A DNA stretch of 64,000 nucleotides from Triatoma infestans (GCA_011037195.1 JAAEAF010006819.1:1-64000), one strand, 5' to 3'; positions 1-11,050 are shown, counted from the first letter of the stretch. The notes: generated by a model not told the origin, from the sequence alone. A program made the numbers and translations.

Positions 1-484
1 GCTAGCTCGTTAGAGTTGAAATACTGAACTACGGGCGCAAGCTACTTTCCAAGCCAATTGGATTCGTAGCGGCCGTAGTTTAACCAATAACTCCAATGAC
101 CGAGGTCATGAGTTGAGCGGGAGGAGACACGCAATATAAGTTAAATCCCGGTGCCAGCCCGTAGCTGGAAGCGCATTTGCTGGGTGTGCGCGGTTCGCTA
201 GAGCCTGTTAAGGGGTGCCTTCCCTAGCTTCTGGGAGTGGGTGTGACCACTTTGTGGGATCACTTTGTGCGCTGGTTGAGCGTATCATAACCTGCCCTTA
301 AATGGGTCAAGCGGATGAGTGCCTGGGTTCGGCACTTCTGCCATGGAGAGGTATTGCACTAACATTCTCTCCATGGTGATGACATCCTCCTCTTGTAAAA
401 CGACTCCGTTGGGGGGGGACTGATAAACCCCAAGAGGGTAAGTACGCTCCCAAGTACCGTAGCGGAAAGGGTTATCACAGGAAG
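1..484. other. GC-rich block of unknown identity with hairpins
   Basis: The first ~480 bases are clearly richer in G+C than anything that follows in the window, and have no ORF. A 10-bp perfect hairpin pairs CCATGGAGAG (341-350) with CTCTCCATGG (367-376). A second small one pairs GGGG with CCCC around 415-433. It abuts a minus-strand tRNA-headed SINE piece. It could be the 5' untranslated part of a LINE or the body of an unusual SINE; I do not recognise it. Confidence 0.4.
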
Positions 485-612
485 AGTTTCCATCACCGGG
501 CTGTGAGCTGTAGATGCTCTTGGGTAAAGAAAATCTAAGGGTAGCCCTGCTCGACCCGAATCTGGGTTCTCAGCGTTACAAATCTAATGCATCTCTGAGC
601 TAATCCCAGCCC
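485..612 (-). mobile_element. SINE family 1, tRNA-derived head (diverged copy)
   Basis: Read on the minus strand it begins GGGCTGGGATTAGCTCAG (A-box like), then a B-box-like GATTCGGGTCGAGC. This is followed by GGGCTACCCTTAGATTTTCT and CATCTACAGCTCACAGCCCGGTGATGG, the body shared with copies at 21104, 26725, 36822 and 46243. It loses similarity after the GTGATGG segment and continues into the unknown GC-rich block. Confidence 0.65.
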
Positions 613-1240
613 AAAATTAAATTCCAATTGCATGTATATCTTTTGGTTCTATTGAGTTATAAGCATGTAAGACATTTAAAAAATAATCATTATTATTATT
701 ATTTCTCATATTATGTTAGCTTTGCGGCAAGCGTACACTGGAAGAAGTAAAGACAATTTATATCGTAAAAATTCCAAAGCCAATATTTTTAAACTTTTGT
801 AAATTCTTATGTCTTAATGAATTATGATGTATCTTATGTAATAATGAATATTTAGGATTTTTAATCTATAGATGATTGAACTTCATTTTTACTAAAAACT
901 TAAAAAGCATTTTAATAATACCCTTTTTTCCTATTTAATATAAGGATAATTTATTTTTCCAATCCTAACAACTATGGCTAATATTTTTCCATGTCTCCAA
1001 CTTTATGTATAGCAATGAAAAACTTACATTAATATGAAATATTACTAAACTTCTACAATAGTGAAAGTTTTAGTTGATCAAGTTTAAAACTGTAATTTAC
1101 AAATTTTTTACCAAGACTAATATGGGTTTTTATTGCCTAAGACATTTGTCAGTTTAATTTTTTAGTATTATATAGATTTATATATTTCAGAAAATATTTT
1201 TTTTATTAATTTGTTTTTTGTTTTGTTTTTTCTTTTATAG
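613..1240. other. AT-rich intron sequence, nothing recognised
   Basis: Low-complexity AT-rich sequence with short (ATT)n, leading into the acceptor of the first exon. No repeat family or ORF was recognised. Confidence 0.6.
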
Positions 1241-1501
1241 ATCCTCCAGAAGTTCGACTAGTTGGTGCACCATCAACTGATCTCGAAGAAAATCGAGATA
1301 ATGTTGTATTACGTTGTGTTACCGACGCGAATCCTCCAGCCTCGGTTGTATGGAGAAAAGCTGGTCGAGCTGATATATCCAGCCTAGAAGAGAGTCTTCA
1401 ATTTAGACCTATAACTAGAAGAGATTCTGGTACTTATACCTGCCAAGCTAGAAATAGTCTAGGTCCAAGTGAACCACTCACAGTTAATCTTGATGTTAAA
1501 T
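1241..1501 (+). CDS. ed: Echinoid-like gene, internal exon (Ig domain n)
   Basis: Internal exon of a transmembrane cell-adhesion protein of the Echinoid/Friend-of-Echinoid type (adherens-junction Ig/FN3 receptor in insects). The 261-nt exon follows a pyrimidine tract ending TTTTATAG and is followed by the donor GTAAGT. It is phase 1 at both ends, so about 87 codons. Translation begins (x)PPEVRLVG and holds one Ig fold: first Cys in VVLRCV, core Trp in VVWRKAG, second Cys in DSGTYTCQARNS, ending PLTVNLDVK. The string WRKAG...SLEESLQFRP...RRDSGTYTCQA recalls Drosophila Echinoid Ig domains; this is recognition from memory, not a search. The next exon found downstream is phase-compatible (last base T plus TT gives Phe). 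The paralogue Fred is an alternative. No frame break, unlike everything else in this part of the window. Confidence 0.85.
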
Positions 1502-1870
1502 GTAAGTATAATTTCCATTAAATTACGATAAATTTTAATTAATTATTTTAATAAAAGTTTTGCTGGAATATTTTCATTAAAAAAAAAAATATTTGGAAGA
1601 AGTATACTGCCAGATTAAGGGTAATATTGTAGTATTTGATTTATGCGCAATATTTGTAGAGTGTTCGTTCTTTAAACTAACATATTCTGCGAGCGCGCTT
1701 TATCTCTTAAGTAGCATCATCTTATAACTAATATAATTCTGTTTAATAGTTACATAAACATGAAATTGTCTTTATAACAACTCTTGTTAGGAAATTTTTT
1801 TTTAAGAAATTTAAGAAATATATCGTTTAAGGAATTGGTATGCATTATTGCATTACCTTTATTTTTTTTT
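1502..1870. other. AT-rich intron start
   Basis: No element recognised. A T-rich run ends in the (TC)n tract at 1870-1882, which is the tail of the minus-strand LINE next to it. Confidence 0.5.
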
Positions 1871-2815
1871 TCTCTCTCTCTCTTGGCGCATAGACTTCAA
1901 TGGTCATTAGCGCCGTTACAATTACTTACGGAATCACGATCTGAGACAGTACTAATTTCTCCTAACATCCATAATAACTCCTCAAGGAAGCTGTGAGAAG
2001 CTCGAGGGAGTTAAAACCAGCATTGATTCTTCAACACGAAACCATCGAAACCTGTCAATGGGTGAGGAAACATCAGCTGCATCCCTTCTGTATTTCGCTC
2101 CTGTAGGGTGGAATAAAAAGTATTGAAATTTACACCACCCTTTCATAAAATTGTGGCCTTTTGCAAATATTCATTTATTTTATTAAGACCTTTATTACTA
2201 TTCATGAAAATTGATTCAGTAAACGTTTCCAAAAAAAAAATAAAATAAAAAAAAAGTGAAGTTAGGGTATTTTTATAGCTTTCCCTCCACTTTCTTAAAA
2301 CAAAACTAATATTACTCATAAACTCTATATTAGGGGTGAAGTACTTTTATAAATGTTCCTTTCACCGGGAATATTTTATACATATTAACCTAGACATTCA
2401 CACCAACTTTCTCGCTAATAAATACATTCGCTTTCCACTCATGCTTAGCGAAAATAACCTCGCATTGACTTTCTTTCTAATAAATACATTCGTACCTTCT
2501 CATTCATGCTGTTTTAATGTTGTCAGTAAGTCATTAGACAAGCCTGCTCGTTCTCTACATTTCCACAGTGCTTGACAATTTGCCAATATATGTGCCACTG
2601 ATAACCTTTCTCGACATAATCTGCACCTCGGTCTCCTTCCACCAATTAAGAGATGCCCATTTGTCTCACGTGAATATCCAATACGCACTCTTGTTAATAT
2701 AACTACCTCTTTCCGCGGGAGATTATGTACTTTTGCTTTATTTACAAATGGTTGTGTTTTTTGCAATTTTTCGTTTATACAACTCCATTAGTGCTGCCAT
2801 TTTCTTAACGCCATT
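1871..2815 (-). mobile_element. 5'-truncated LINE (I-like), C-terminus and 3' UTR
   Basis: Minus-strand non-LTR retrotransposon remnant. Residues around 2766-2500 read ...KEVVILTRVRIGYSRETNGH, then PRCRLCRERLSVAHILANC. This is the conserved ORF2 carboxy-terminus of I/jockey-type LINEs (LTRLRIGH...C..C...HIL.C zinc-finger-like block). The 3' UTR follows, with TGTATTTATTAG repeats (about 2490 and 2425) and a CTTCACCCCTAATAT motif shared with the plus-strand 3' UTRs at 7600 and 25640. The extreme 3' end is GGCGCTAATGACC...GCGCC (1926-1885 on the minus strand), closed by a (GA)n tail. Upstream ORF2 and ORF1 are missing, as usual for incomplete reverse transcription. Confidence 0.8.
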
Positions 2816-4309
2816 TGTCTTACTTAAATGTGTATGTCACTCTCTACCTTTATAAATACAAATTTCTAACTACAGGAATGAAACTGCCTAGTATCTTTCT
2901 GACCCTCGATTATAAACGCATGAAAATTCAAGGACGTTGCTATAAAAATGTTTTCATAAATACATATCTCATCATTTTCATGGGATTTGCTGCAGCCATA
3001 TCTTGCCTGTAACCACATCATACAGCAATCCGCCCACTTCTACATCACTCAAATATCACATAAACCATAACACACCTTCCGACTCCAAACTATGAAGCTC
3101 ATTATACTATAGGAGATCAGGATCTGCCTACCTCATCCCCTCTAGGATATTCTGGCGGAGAAGTTAGGGTATAGCTCAACACGTATATATAACCAGGGAA
3201 ACTAGACTCAAGAAAAATCTTTAAAAAAGCATCAAGAAACCAACATACTGTAAAGTTTGGTTTATTCTCTCGCTGCCACATTTCTATATCAATATTGCAA
3301 AATCCTTGCAATTCTTTCATTCTCCGTTCAGTAAATAAGTCTCTTTCTCAATTCTCTGTCCAGTTCCATAAAAACCACTAGACATCCGATTGAAAACAAT
3401 TTTGGAGAAACATTTATGTTAACTTACTTATGCTAGCGTCAGAAGGATACTTGTTTCATGAGGCGATTATCAAGGAAATTCAAGTAAAAATTTTATAATT
3501 TAGGCACTAATCTGAAAATAATTATTAATGTTTTTATTTTTGGTTATTCATATATAATTAATTATCTTTCTTTTTTCCTTTAGTAAAATTTTATAATTAA
3601 GATTTTTTTCCAGTTAATCTTTTATTCAGAAGGAGACCGATTTATTTGTTGAAGTTATTTTCATAAAACCTGGGGTTTTCTTTTTCAACAATAATTAATT
3701 TTTACATCAAAGTTCTTTCAGTTTTATTAAATTTAATTTTATATGAAACATAAATTTCATTATACAATTTTAAAGAATCCTAAGTAGATTATTATTAAAC
3801 TTGTTTCTTTATTTTATTCATTTCATTTAATATGGGCAACTTATTTACATTATTATTATTTATGTAGTTTAATTTTATATAATAATAATAATAATATAAT
3901 TTGTGCTAATTTAATACAGATTATAAAAACATTTAATTGTAGAAATTTATTTGTTTAGAGATCATAAAAACGAAAAATATCAGAAAGTACAAATTTGATA
4001 TTCTTTTTGAATATTAATTCCTCTTTAAAAAAATATCTCCGAATTTTTTTTTGCCCCCCCCCCACCGATTTTTTTTTCGACAGCCGCTCCAACGATATTT
4101 TGTTTATACGTGGGATATTGTTACATTTATTTTAGGTCAATTACTTTAGATTAAAACCTTTGTTAAGGAACATTGATTTAAAGGATTTGTTAGAAAGCTG
4201 TTTACTGTTTCTTTCGAAAATGTCATTTCAATACACTCTTAACACTTCCATAGCCTCACAAAATTAAAAGCAGTTGAATTTATATTAATATTTTGAATTT
4301 CATAAAGTA
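2816..4309. other. AT-rich spacer, no gene recognised
   Basis: Part of 2816-3000 may still be LINE ORF2 on the minus strand but is too decayed to assign. From 3400 to 4300 the sequence is AT-rich with short TTA repeats. Around 4080 there is a short GCTCCAACGAT match to the abundant ACCGGAAGT repeat family. Confidence 0.45.
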
Positions 4310-5572
4310 TTGGTGTGAGTCATAAAAAAAAATTGACCGATTTTGTTTACTTGCACTTTCTCCTCTACAGAATAAAAAAAGAGCGTTTATATTTTGTTGA
4401 ACTTGGTCATATTCTTATTTTGCATAAACAAATTGAGAATGAATTTATAAACAAAGTTACACTGGATCGCTTTTAGTTTTGTCGTAGCATTTTTTTTTTC
4501 ATCAAGATGACGTTAAAATTTGAAATATCAATAATATTACGCCATTATTGGAAAAGTAAGTTTTCAGCCGCTGAAACTGCTCGTTTAGTGCGGGAATTTG
4601 AAGAGGAGGATGCTCCTTCTGACCGGACTGTGTGTAGATGGTTTCAGAAATTTAATACCGGTGACATTAGTCTTGAGAGGATAGCCGGTTCGGGGCAAAA
4701 ATCATCAATCGATGAAGAAGCTCTGCGGGGTTACGTGGAGGCTGACCCGACCAAAAGTATTTGGGAATTGGCTGCAAAACTCCAAGTATCCCAATCCACT
4801 GTAAATCGGGGGCTGCTAAGCTGGGGAAAGTATATCGTTCAGCTAGAGTGGTTCCCCATGAGTTGACCGCTAAACAAGCTCAGCGGCGAGTTGAAATTTG
4901 TCAAAATCTTTTGGAAAATCCAAATGACCATCGGTTCATCAAAAGGATTGTCACTTGCGATGAAAAATGGATATATTGGAGAAACGCTAAGACCAAGAAA
5001 CAATGGTTACACTGCAAGCAGCCTGCTCTACCTGTCGCTAAACAGGGTCAATTCGAAAAAAAACAATGCAATTATGAGTTCATTCCCGAAGGTCAGTCTA
5101 TTGATTCGGAACTTTATAGCGAATAGTTAGAAAGAATGTACGTTGTTTTGGCCCAGCGTTACCCAGGGTTAGTTAACAGAAATAAAGTTTTATTTCAACA
5201 AGATAACGCTCGACCACACACTTCTCGTTAAACCATACAAAAAATTCCACAATAACAAGGGTTTGAGCTTTTCCCCCATCCTGCTTATAGTCCGGACCTA
5301 GCACCTGCCGATTACCACCGTTCCGGTCATTGGCGCACTATCTTCAAGGGAAAACCTTTAATTCTCTGGACGAGGTTCAAAATGGAGTTGTGGAATTCTT
5401 CCGTTCAAAACCCAAAGAGTGGTACTGCGAAGGAATTCAGCAGCTAGCCTCGAGATGGAAACAAACCATAGAACACAACGTTGTATACTTTGAATATTAA
5501 AATAAATTGTTAAATAAAATATAATTGTTTTTAAATTGGCAAGAAAAACGGTTATTTTTTATGACTCATCCA
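4310..5572 (+). mobile_element. mariner (Tc1/mariner DD34D) transposon, decayed
   Basis: A full-length-size mariner of about 1.26 kb. The terminal inverted repeats are TTGGTGTGAGTCATAAAAAA at the left and, read inward from the right, TGGATGAGTCATAAAAAATA; both continue into AACCG/GACCG-like sequence. The ends are flanked by TA (4308-4309 and 5573-5574), the target site of this superfamily. The transposase fills the interior (separate entry). Divergent terminal repeats and several coding breaks say it is no longer autonomous. Confidence 0.92.
4507..5500 (+). pseudogene. mariner transposase, broken
   Basis: Would encode the DDD-type cut-and-paste transposase of a mariner. The first 119 codons (4507-4820) give the paired-like helix-turn-helix region (SAAETARLVREF, TVCRWFQKFNTGD, LQVSQSTV). 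The frame then shifts near 4815 and continues as ARVVPHELTAKQAQRRVEIC and RIVTCDEKWIYWRNAKTKKQW, which carries the first catalytic Asp. A stop in YSE*LERM lies near 5125. After it come VLFQQDNARPHTS (second Asp) with another stop, and HPAYSPDLAPADYH (third Asp, DD34D spacing). The C-terminal EWYCEGIQQL...W is recognisable to about 5500. So there are at least one frameshift and two stops; the catalytic residues themselves are retained. Confidence 0.9.
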
Positions 5573-5574
5573 TA

Positions 5575-5910
5575 TATATATCAATACTAAATTTTATAAA
5601 GTATATTTTAGAAATATAGCAAGAGAAAACTTCAATTGCTTCACACACGATTTGAAAAAAGAAATATGTTTATATCTTTGGCAGATAAAACTCTCTTGAA
5701 AGGGTTTTTCTCATTGGATTGATTCATCCATTCATATAATTGCATTTTATTATACTAATTGCATCTCGGAGATACGAAGTAAGAATAATATTCATGTGGC
5801 TGAGTGAGCGAAACTAATGAAGATAATACCCAGCGGAGCGAAGCACTCTTAGGATCAATATAAATACCATTTGGATGAAATAAAAAATATAAATTAATAT
5901 TGCGTGACAG
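5575..5910. other. Spacer after mariner
   Basis: Starts with (TA)n next to the mariner target site. Otherwise unremarkable AT-rich sequence with no recognisable element. Confidence 0.5.
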
Positions 5911-5929
5911 AAGTGTTTGGCATAGTAGG

Positions 5930-6610
5930 CAAAATGGTTTATGGTAAACTTTGCCTAAAGGGGCAGACTAAAGAAATAAATTTCTTTAAAGCAAAGAAGA
6001 AAAAGTGGTAAACCGGAGAGTGCATGTATGTGTAAACCTCTTGATCAGGTTATTCTTTAAGTTAATATATTCGTAAATTTAAATTTAAATGATAATTAAT
6101 AATGTAAATAAAAGAAAATAGATTATAAAAACTAAATTATGCCGATTTATATTTTCGAGAAGGGAACTTGCCACCCCGACCACTTACCTTTTCCTTCCCC
6201 GCGATGTGTTCTCTTAACCCTTATGCACAATATTCCCAGGGTACAACATTCTAGACCAGGTACTAACCATCTAACTTAATAGTAAGAAAGCCTGCGGTGT
6301 CTCTAAGGCATGCTTAGCTTGCTCACTCTGACTTACCCATAGTCTGTTATCATTTCACTAATTTAATAGAAGAATAAGTTTTATTTTATTTCTTATTAAT
6401 TTTTTTCATTTATTTATTGAATTACCATTTTAATCAAAATACACAAGAAAGGTATTGACCAAAAAATAATTTTCATTTTGGTCACTAAGGCCTACACATT
6501 CACTCTCCGGTTTGCCTCAACTGATTCATTTGTTTAGCTTAATAAGAAATATATTTCTTCAGTCGTTTATTTCTTCAGGCATATAATATTCTGCATAGTT
6601 AACACTTAAA
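5930..6610. repeat. Foldback / inverted-repeat element
   Basis: The stretch ACTAAAGAAATAAATTTCTT...GTAAACCGGAGAGTGCATG (about 5965-6030) recurs inverted at 6480-6565 as CACTCTCCGGTTTGCC...AAGAAATATATTTCTTCAGT. The two arms enclose ~450 bp with no ORF. Organisation fits a foldback MITE; ends and target duplication could not be fixed. Confidence 0.5.
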
Positions 6611-6923
6611 ATTTTGCCTTGCAAAGTAAACTCTTCAATCATCTGTTATTAAGATGTAGCTCATCTGTCTTAGAACCATAAAGAGACTGAATAAACTCCC
6701 CTTACAAATTTTCATTTATCTTTTCATTTAAGCCTGTTTAGTCTTAGCTGAAATATATGATATGTAAAAGACGTGTTAAATTTTTCTTCACGTTTTAAAT
6801 AAACTTTTGAAGAATATTGTTCAAGATTTTTAACTATTTGAAATTGAGTTGAGGAAATTGGATGGGTCCGCAATGTTGGATAACATCTGGGATTCTATCC
6901 GTTGTGCAATATAAAATACACAC
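6611..6923. other. AT-rich spacer
   Basis: No gene recognised. The last ~80 bases (GGTCCGCAATGTTGGATAAC...) may belong to the Penelope-like fragment that follows. Confidence 0.4.
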
Positions 6924-7067
6924 ATGAGTACGCTCAACTTTCTAGACTTAAAACTTACCAGGAATAACAACAAAGTAGACTACAGGATTTACAGAAAACC
7001 CACTTCTACTGTCATCATAATACCTTTCAGTTCCCATCACCCCATACAACACAAACTAGGAGCGGTT
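6924..7067 (+). mobile_element. Penelope-like element, reverse transcriptase fragment
   Basis: A 48-codon open stretch reads MSTLNFLDLKLTRNNNKVDY, then RIYRKPTSTVIIIPFSSHHP and IQHKLGAV. The order FLDL - xxYRKPTxT - S.HP..HKL is the hallmark of the RT region of Penelope-like retroelements (and not of LTR or LINE RTs). Only this piece of RT is present; no GIY-YIG endonuclease was recognised. It belongs with the Penelope-type hammerhead motifs elsewhere in the window, although it is not contiguous with them. Confidence 0.75.
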
Positions 7068-7600
7068 TTTTTTATATTCTTTTTTTTTTCTTAATAGTTT
7101 TGACAGCAACAGTAAAAATGGCTTATTAACGTATGTAGCAAATTATTTTTTGCAACTCTCGCCAAAATTAAGTTGTTATCAAGTTGTGTAGAGTTTGTAA
7201 GGCTAATTTATAATTTGATATTTTTTATGTATTTACAAGCTTTTTTAGATTTATTACAATCAACTTGTAATTGTTATATTAAGTGAATATATTTATTGTA
7301 AACAGTGGTGACTTATTACTTATTTCTTAATATTTCTTTCTTCTCTAAAACACATTCACAAATAAGTCCCTTCAATAAAGCTCGTGCTAAACTACTACAA
7401 ATATACCCATACGACAAACATTTAAGGAAAACTGACAAATCGCTCATTGATATTCATTAGAATAAATAGGACACAATTAGTCCTATAATCATATTGCAAT
7501 TATTATCTGTTTTAATTCGCTGGTATGTTTCTTATTTTACTGGTGATCTTATCACATAATTATTTTCATTACTTAAAAGTGGATTATAAATGAAATACTT
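7068..7600. other. AT-rich spacer
   Basis: No recognisable coding or repeat structure. Confidence 0.5.
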
Positions 7601-8268
7601 CTTTTTGGGGCAGGGGTGGCAAATTTGAGGTCTTCCTTATCCGGGGAAGTCTTCCTCGCTTTTCTTGGGAGCCACTGTTTTTCGGTGGGTTGGGTCTGTG
7701 TCGGGATTGGCAACCCGGCACGCGTGTGAATAATCGTGTGAATGTGCTGTAAATAGATTTTATTTTAGTTTTAGGTTAAGTATTTGATGTGATGGAGGAA
7801 TATCGAGTACTCCATCACAATATTTTAATTGTGCGCAAGAGAAGTATGCTTGTATTTATTGGATTGGTATGACCGTATTTATTGGGATGCATGTATTTAT
7901 TAGGATGAACGTTTTTTTTTTTTTAACTTGAGTGTATCTATTGAGCTGCTTGTATTTATTGGAGTGAATGTCTAATACGTATGAGTGTATTTATTGGGAT
8001 GTCTTAGTGAGTTGAAACTATTGATACGAATGTGTAGTTTGATTTTAATTTAGGTTGAGGTAATCAAGAGTTTCCAGGATAGTTCGGTACCGTCCTTCTT
8101 AAATTTATATAGTACTTAGATAGCATAGATATATAGGGCGCAATTTAGTTATGACTAGGGCAATGTATTGATATGTAAAGCCAGTATAGTGTCAGTTAAA
8201 GATAAATATCAGGTGCGAATGACCTTAGTTGTTTTGCACCTAAAAAAAAAAAAAAAAAAAAAAAAAAT
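7601..8268 (+). mobile_element. LINE 3' UTR with poly(A) (I-like family)
   Basis: 3' end of the LINE family whose minus copy lies at 1871-2815. Shared landmarks with 25890-26110: CAGGGGTGGCAA, GGGAGCCACT, GGGATTGGC, GGCACGCGTG and the motif GAGGAATATCGAGTACTCCA (7796-7815). A run of TGTATTTATTGGGATG-type repeats spans 7850-8005. The 3' terminus is GGTGCGAATGACCTTAG...TTGCACC (8212-8240), directly followed by a ~27-base A tract. No coding sequence remains. Confidence 0.75.
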
Positions 8269-8495
8269 ACTTTTTTGGATCAGTAAATTGTCTTTTAAAT
8301 TCTAATTCGTGTATTGTATTTTTATTATACAATAAAAATGTAATTTTCATATCAAACTGTTCCAATTAGGGCAAAAAAAAAAGCTGTAGGTAGGCATAGT
8401 GATAAAAAATCAAAAATATTTTTACAAATCATTAAATAGAAACAATATGTTAAAATTATCTAAATTAGTTCAAAAAAAGAGATCCCCCTCCATCT

Positions 8496-8526
<31 letters not shown>

Positions 8527-8925
8527 TTGTTCATTAAAATACCAAATAAAATTAAAAATAATATTTATTTTTACTTTTTTACTCTATCGAATGAATTCAT
8601 AATTCGAAAATAAGGTTTAATTATAATGAGGGACCCCACTTGTTTCAATGTGTAATATTAAAAAAAAGGTAACAAAAAATAAGTCTGTTGATTATTCATG
8701 TTTTAATCAGCCAGTTATTTTTAGAGAGTTTCATTTCAAATGTTATTCCCAGATTTTAATTTTTATAAATATGTAAATGGAAAGAAAAGGTATTCTACGT
8801 TTGCATAGATCCCTTAACATTCAGTTGAAAAATTTTTATTCTTACATAGAATTTGAGAGCATATTTATTATTCTTTACAATTATATAGATGGTGGAACCG
8901 TGTACTGTTTTTGTTTTTTTTTTAA
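8269..8925. other. AT-rich spacer with A tract
   Basis: Contains a second A tract (about 8500-8526). Nothing else recognised. Confidence 0.5.
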
Positions 8926-8929
8926 TTTA

Positions 8930-10168
8930 TGGCGCAGAGTACTTGAAAAACTCATCCTTAAACATACACTACCAATCCTTGAAGTTTCCAATGTTATCCC
9001 GACCATCAGTTTGGATTTAGGCGCCACTATTCTACCGTACAAAAAACTCACCGCGTTGTAGACACTATTGCATCCTCCCTTTAGAAATAGGAGTAATGTT
9101 CGAGTATGGCACCCCGGGCTGCTCTGGAAAGTTAAAGGCATTCTTTCAGCCACTTATTATCTCATCCTATAATTCTACTTATCCGATAGGTATTTTCAAG
9201 TACAAATCGGATCATCCTTCTCTTCTTTCAATCATACAAAAACTGTAGTCCGCAAGGCAGCATTCTAGGTCCCTATCCTTTACTCAGTATACAGTGCAGA
9301 CATCCTAACACATCCTGATACCTTCCATCTCACTTATACAGATGATACTGCTATCCTGTCTACCAATAAAGATCCCGTAATAGCCCATAGAAATCTACAA
9401 ATCCACCTCTCCTCCCTAGAAAATTGGTTTAAAAAGGGGGTCATTAAAATAAGTCAGAAAACATTACCTTCACTCTATGTCGTATTACTCTTCCCTCAGT
9501 CTACTACAACTTAGTTCCCTTACCAGTGGTCAACGTTGCTCGCTATCTTGGGCTTTACTTAGACCGAAGACTTACATGGAATCCTCATACACGACTTAAA
9601 AGAATACAACTAAACAGACGCTTTCGACAACTTAAAAGACTACTGGACAACAACTTTAAACTCTCCCTAGACAACAAAAGACTAATTTATACAACTATTT
9701 TAAAGCCTATCTGGGCGTATGGGATGGTACTATGGGGTTCAGCCAAATGTTAAAATCTCCAAAGACTCCAATACCTACAATCTACAATCCTCCGTAACAT
9801 TGTAAACGCTTCTTTTTACGTCTCCAACCGAACCATATACACTGACCTTAATATACCGTTCATTGCTCAAGTCGACCAAACCCAGTGCAGGAAATTCCAT
9901 ATTAACCTACAGCCTCATACACATCCTTTAGTTCAACACCTGTCTTCTCGAGCACTTCCTAATAACCCTCACCTAGGCGTCTTAAAAACAATGGGCCTCG
10001 TGAACTCCTCTCAAGTGAAGAGAGTCAATAGTGATTTTTGTATAGTTTTGGAGTGTTACACATGGGTAGCGTCTCCTCTCATTTTGTATTTATGTTCTTT
10101 GTATAATTGTTACTTATAGCGCTATCGCGCTGATTGTAGCGTGAATAAAGATTAAAAAAAAAAAAAAA
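8930..10168 (+). mobile_element. jockey-like LINE, reverse transcriptase and 3' end
   Basis: 5'-truncated non-LTR retrotransposon. RT begins near 8930 with RVLEKLILKHTLPIL and a decayed HQFGF block, and continues through shifted frames. The catalytic strand is YTDDTAIL (about 9335-9360; the family consensus is Y/FADD, so the Ala is changed to Thr). Next comes the intact stretch 9526-9753, RYLGLYLDRRLTWNPH...RLIYTTILKPIWAYGMVLWG, and then ILRNIVNASFYVSNRTIYTDL with a further stop. The 3' end carries AATAAAG and an A tract at 10154-10168. It is the same family as the copy at 41205-42785 (YGLEIWGT...TIHTDLNIPF). Confidence 0.85.
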
Positions 10169-10322
10169 TTAAGGCGCTCAACATCTATGGTCATTGGCGC
10201 CCGGAGCCTTTTCAGTGCACTATCGGCCTCCAGACACTGTTCTATCGTTACTGACAACACTGTCCATCACCGGACAGTGAATCCGGGTCTTCTGCGTAGG
10301 AGTCCAGTGCGCTAACCAGTGT
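10169..10322 (-). mobile_element. SINE family 1 (internally deleted)
   Basis: Minus-strand copy abutting the LINE A tract. The tail region reads GGGCGCCAATGACCATAGATGTTGAGCGCC on the minus strand, then the GCCGATAGTGCACTGA body. The head (TACACTGGTTAGCGCACTGG) is joined after a deletion that removes most of the B-box to body segment. Confidence 0.75.
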
Positions 10323-10639
10323 ACTGTATTAATTAAGGCACTTTAATGAAAGTCTTACTCATAGCGCCTCTGGAACCGAATTTTAAAATGATTTTCCAGC
10401 AAAATTGGTGCGAATAAAAATGTTAGATGCAGGATGTGAACTATACAGAAGAAAAACCTTTGAGTCTCACTTTCTGGAAAAGTGCGAAAACTGAAAATAA
10501 ATAGTCAATAATATATTATTTTTGCCTACCCAATTTTGAACGATGCCTTCTTGTCCGTATTCCTGGGTGGATTGCTAACTGAAATACGAGTATTAATTTT
10601 GAAGCTTAATGCGACCCTCATAGGTGTCTAACACATTTT

Positions 10640-11050
10640 GTAGATTTTATCAAAATGTTCCAGTTTGATAATCGCTTTCTGCATCCCCCGGGGGATGTGT
10701 CATGAAGTTTTTCTAGGAAAATTCCGATGTGTGGTGTGTGTGAACAAAAAATTTCTGAATAATAAAAAATCGCAGACCACTCCAACGTAATATTCAGTTT
10801 AGAAATACCAACATCACATCTGACAATACGGTTTTAGTCAAAATCCATCAACCGGAAATACGGCATTACGAAATAAAGTTAATTTGGCACTTATATATAT
10901 ATCACAATCATGTGTAACATATTTCATAGAATAATTGTTTTTAGTTGTTTTATGGAGTTTCAATTTTTTTTTTTTTTTAGTTTTGTTCAATGTTATTTGG
11001 ATTTATTCTAGACCATAAAGTAAATACACTCAACTGACTGTATAGCTAAC
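10640..11050 (+). repeat. Non-coding upstream part of the RTE-like LINE copy (pairs with 16730-17150)
   Basis: Nearly the same sequence occurs inverted at 16730-17150. Common landmarks are GCTTTCTGCATCCCCC, GGGGATGTGTCATGA, ATCAACCGGAAATACGGCAT, ACAATCATGTGTAACATATT and ATTTGGATTTATTCTAGACC. It also shows distant similarity to the ACCGGAAGT repeat family (CGCAG...ATATTCAGTTTAG...CATCAACCGGAAATAC). Confidence 0.7.

Noticed and set aside
7850..8005. CRISPR-like array in the spaced GTATTTATTGG repeats
   Set aside because: Repeat units are short, imperfect and irregularly spaced in a eukaryotic LINE 3' UTR; no CRISPR features.
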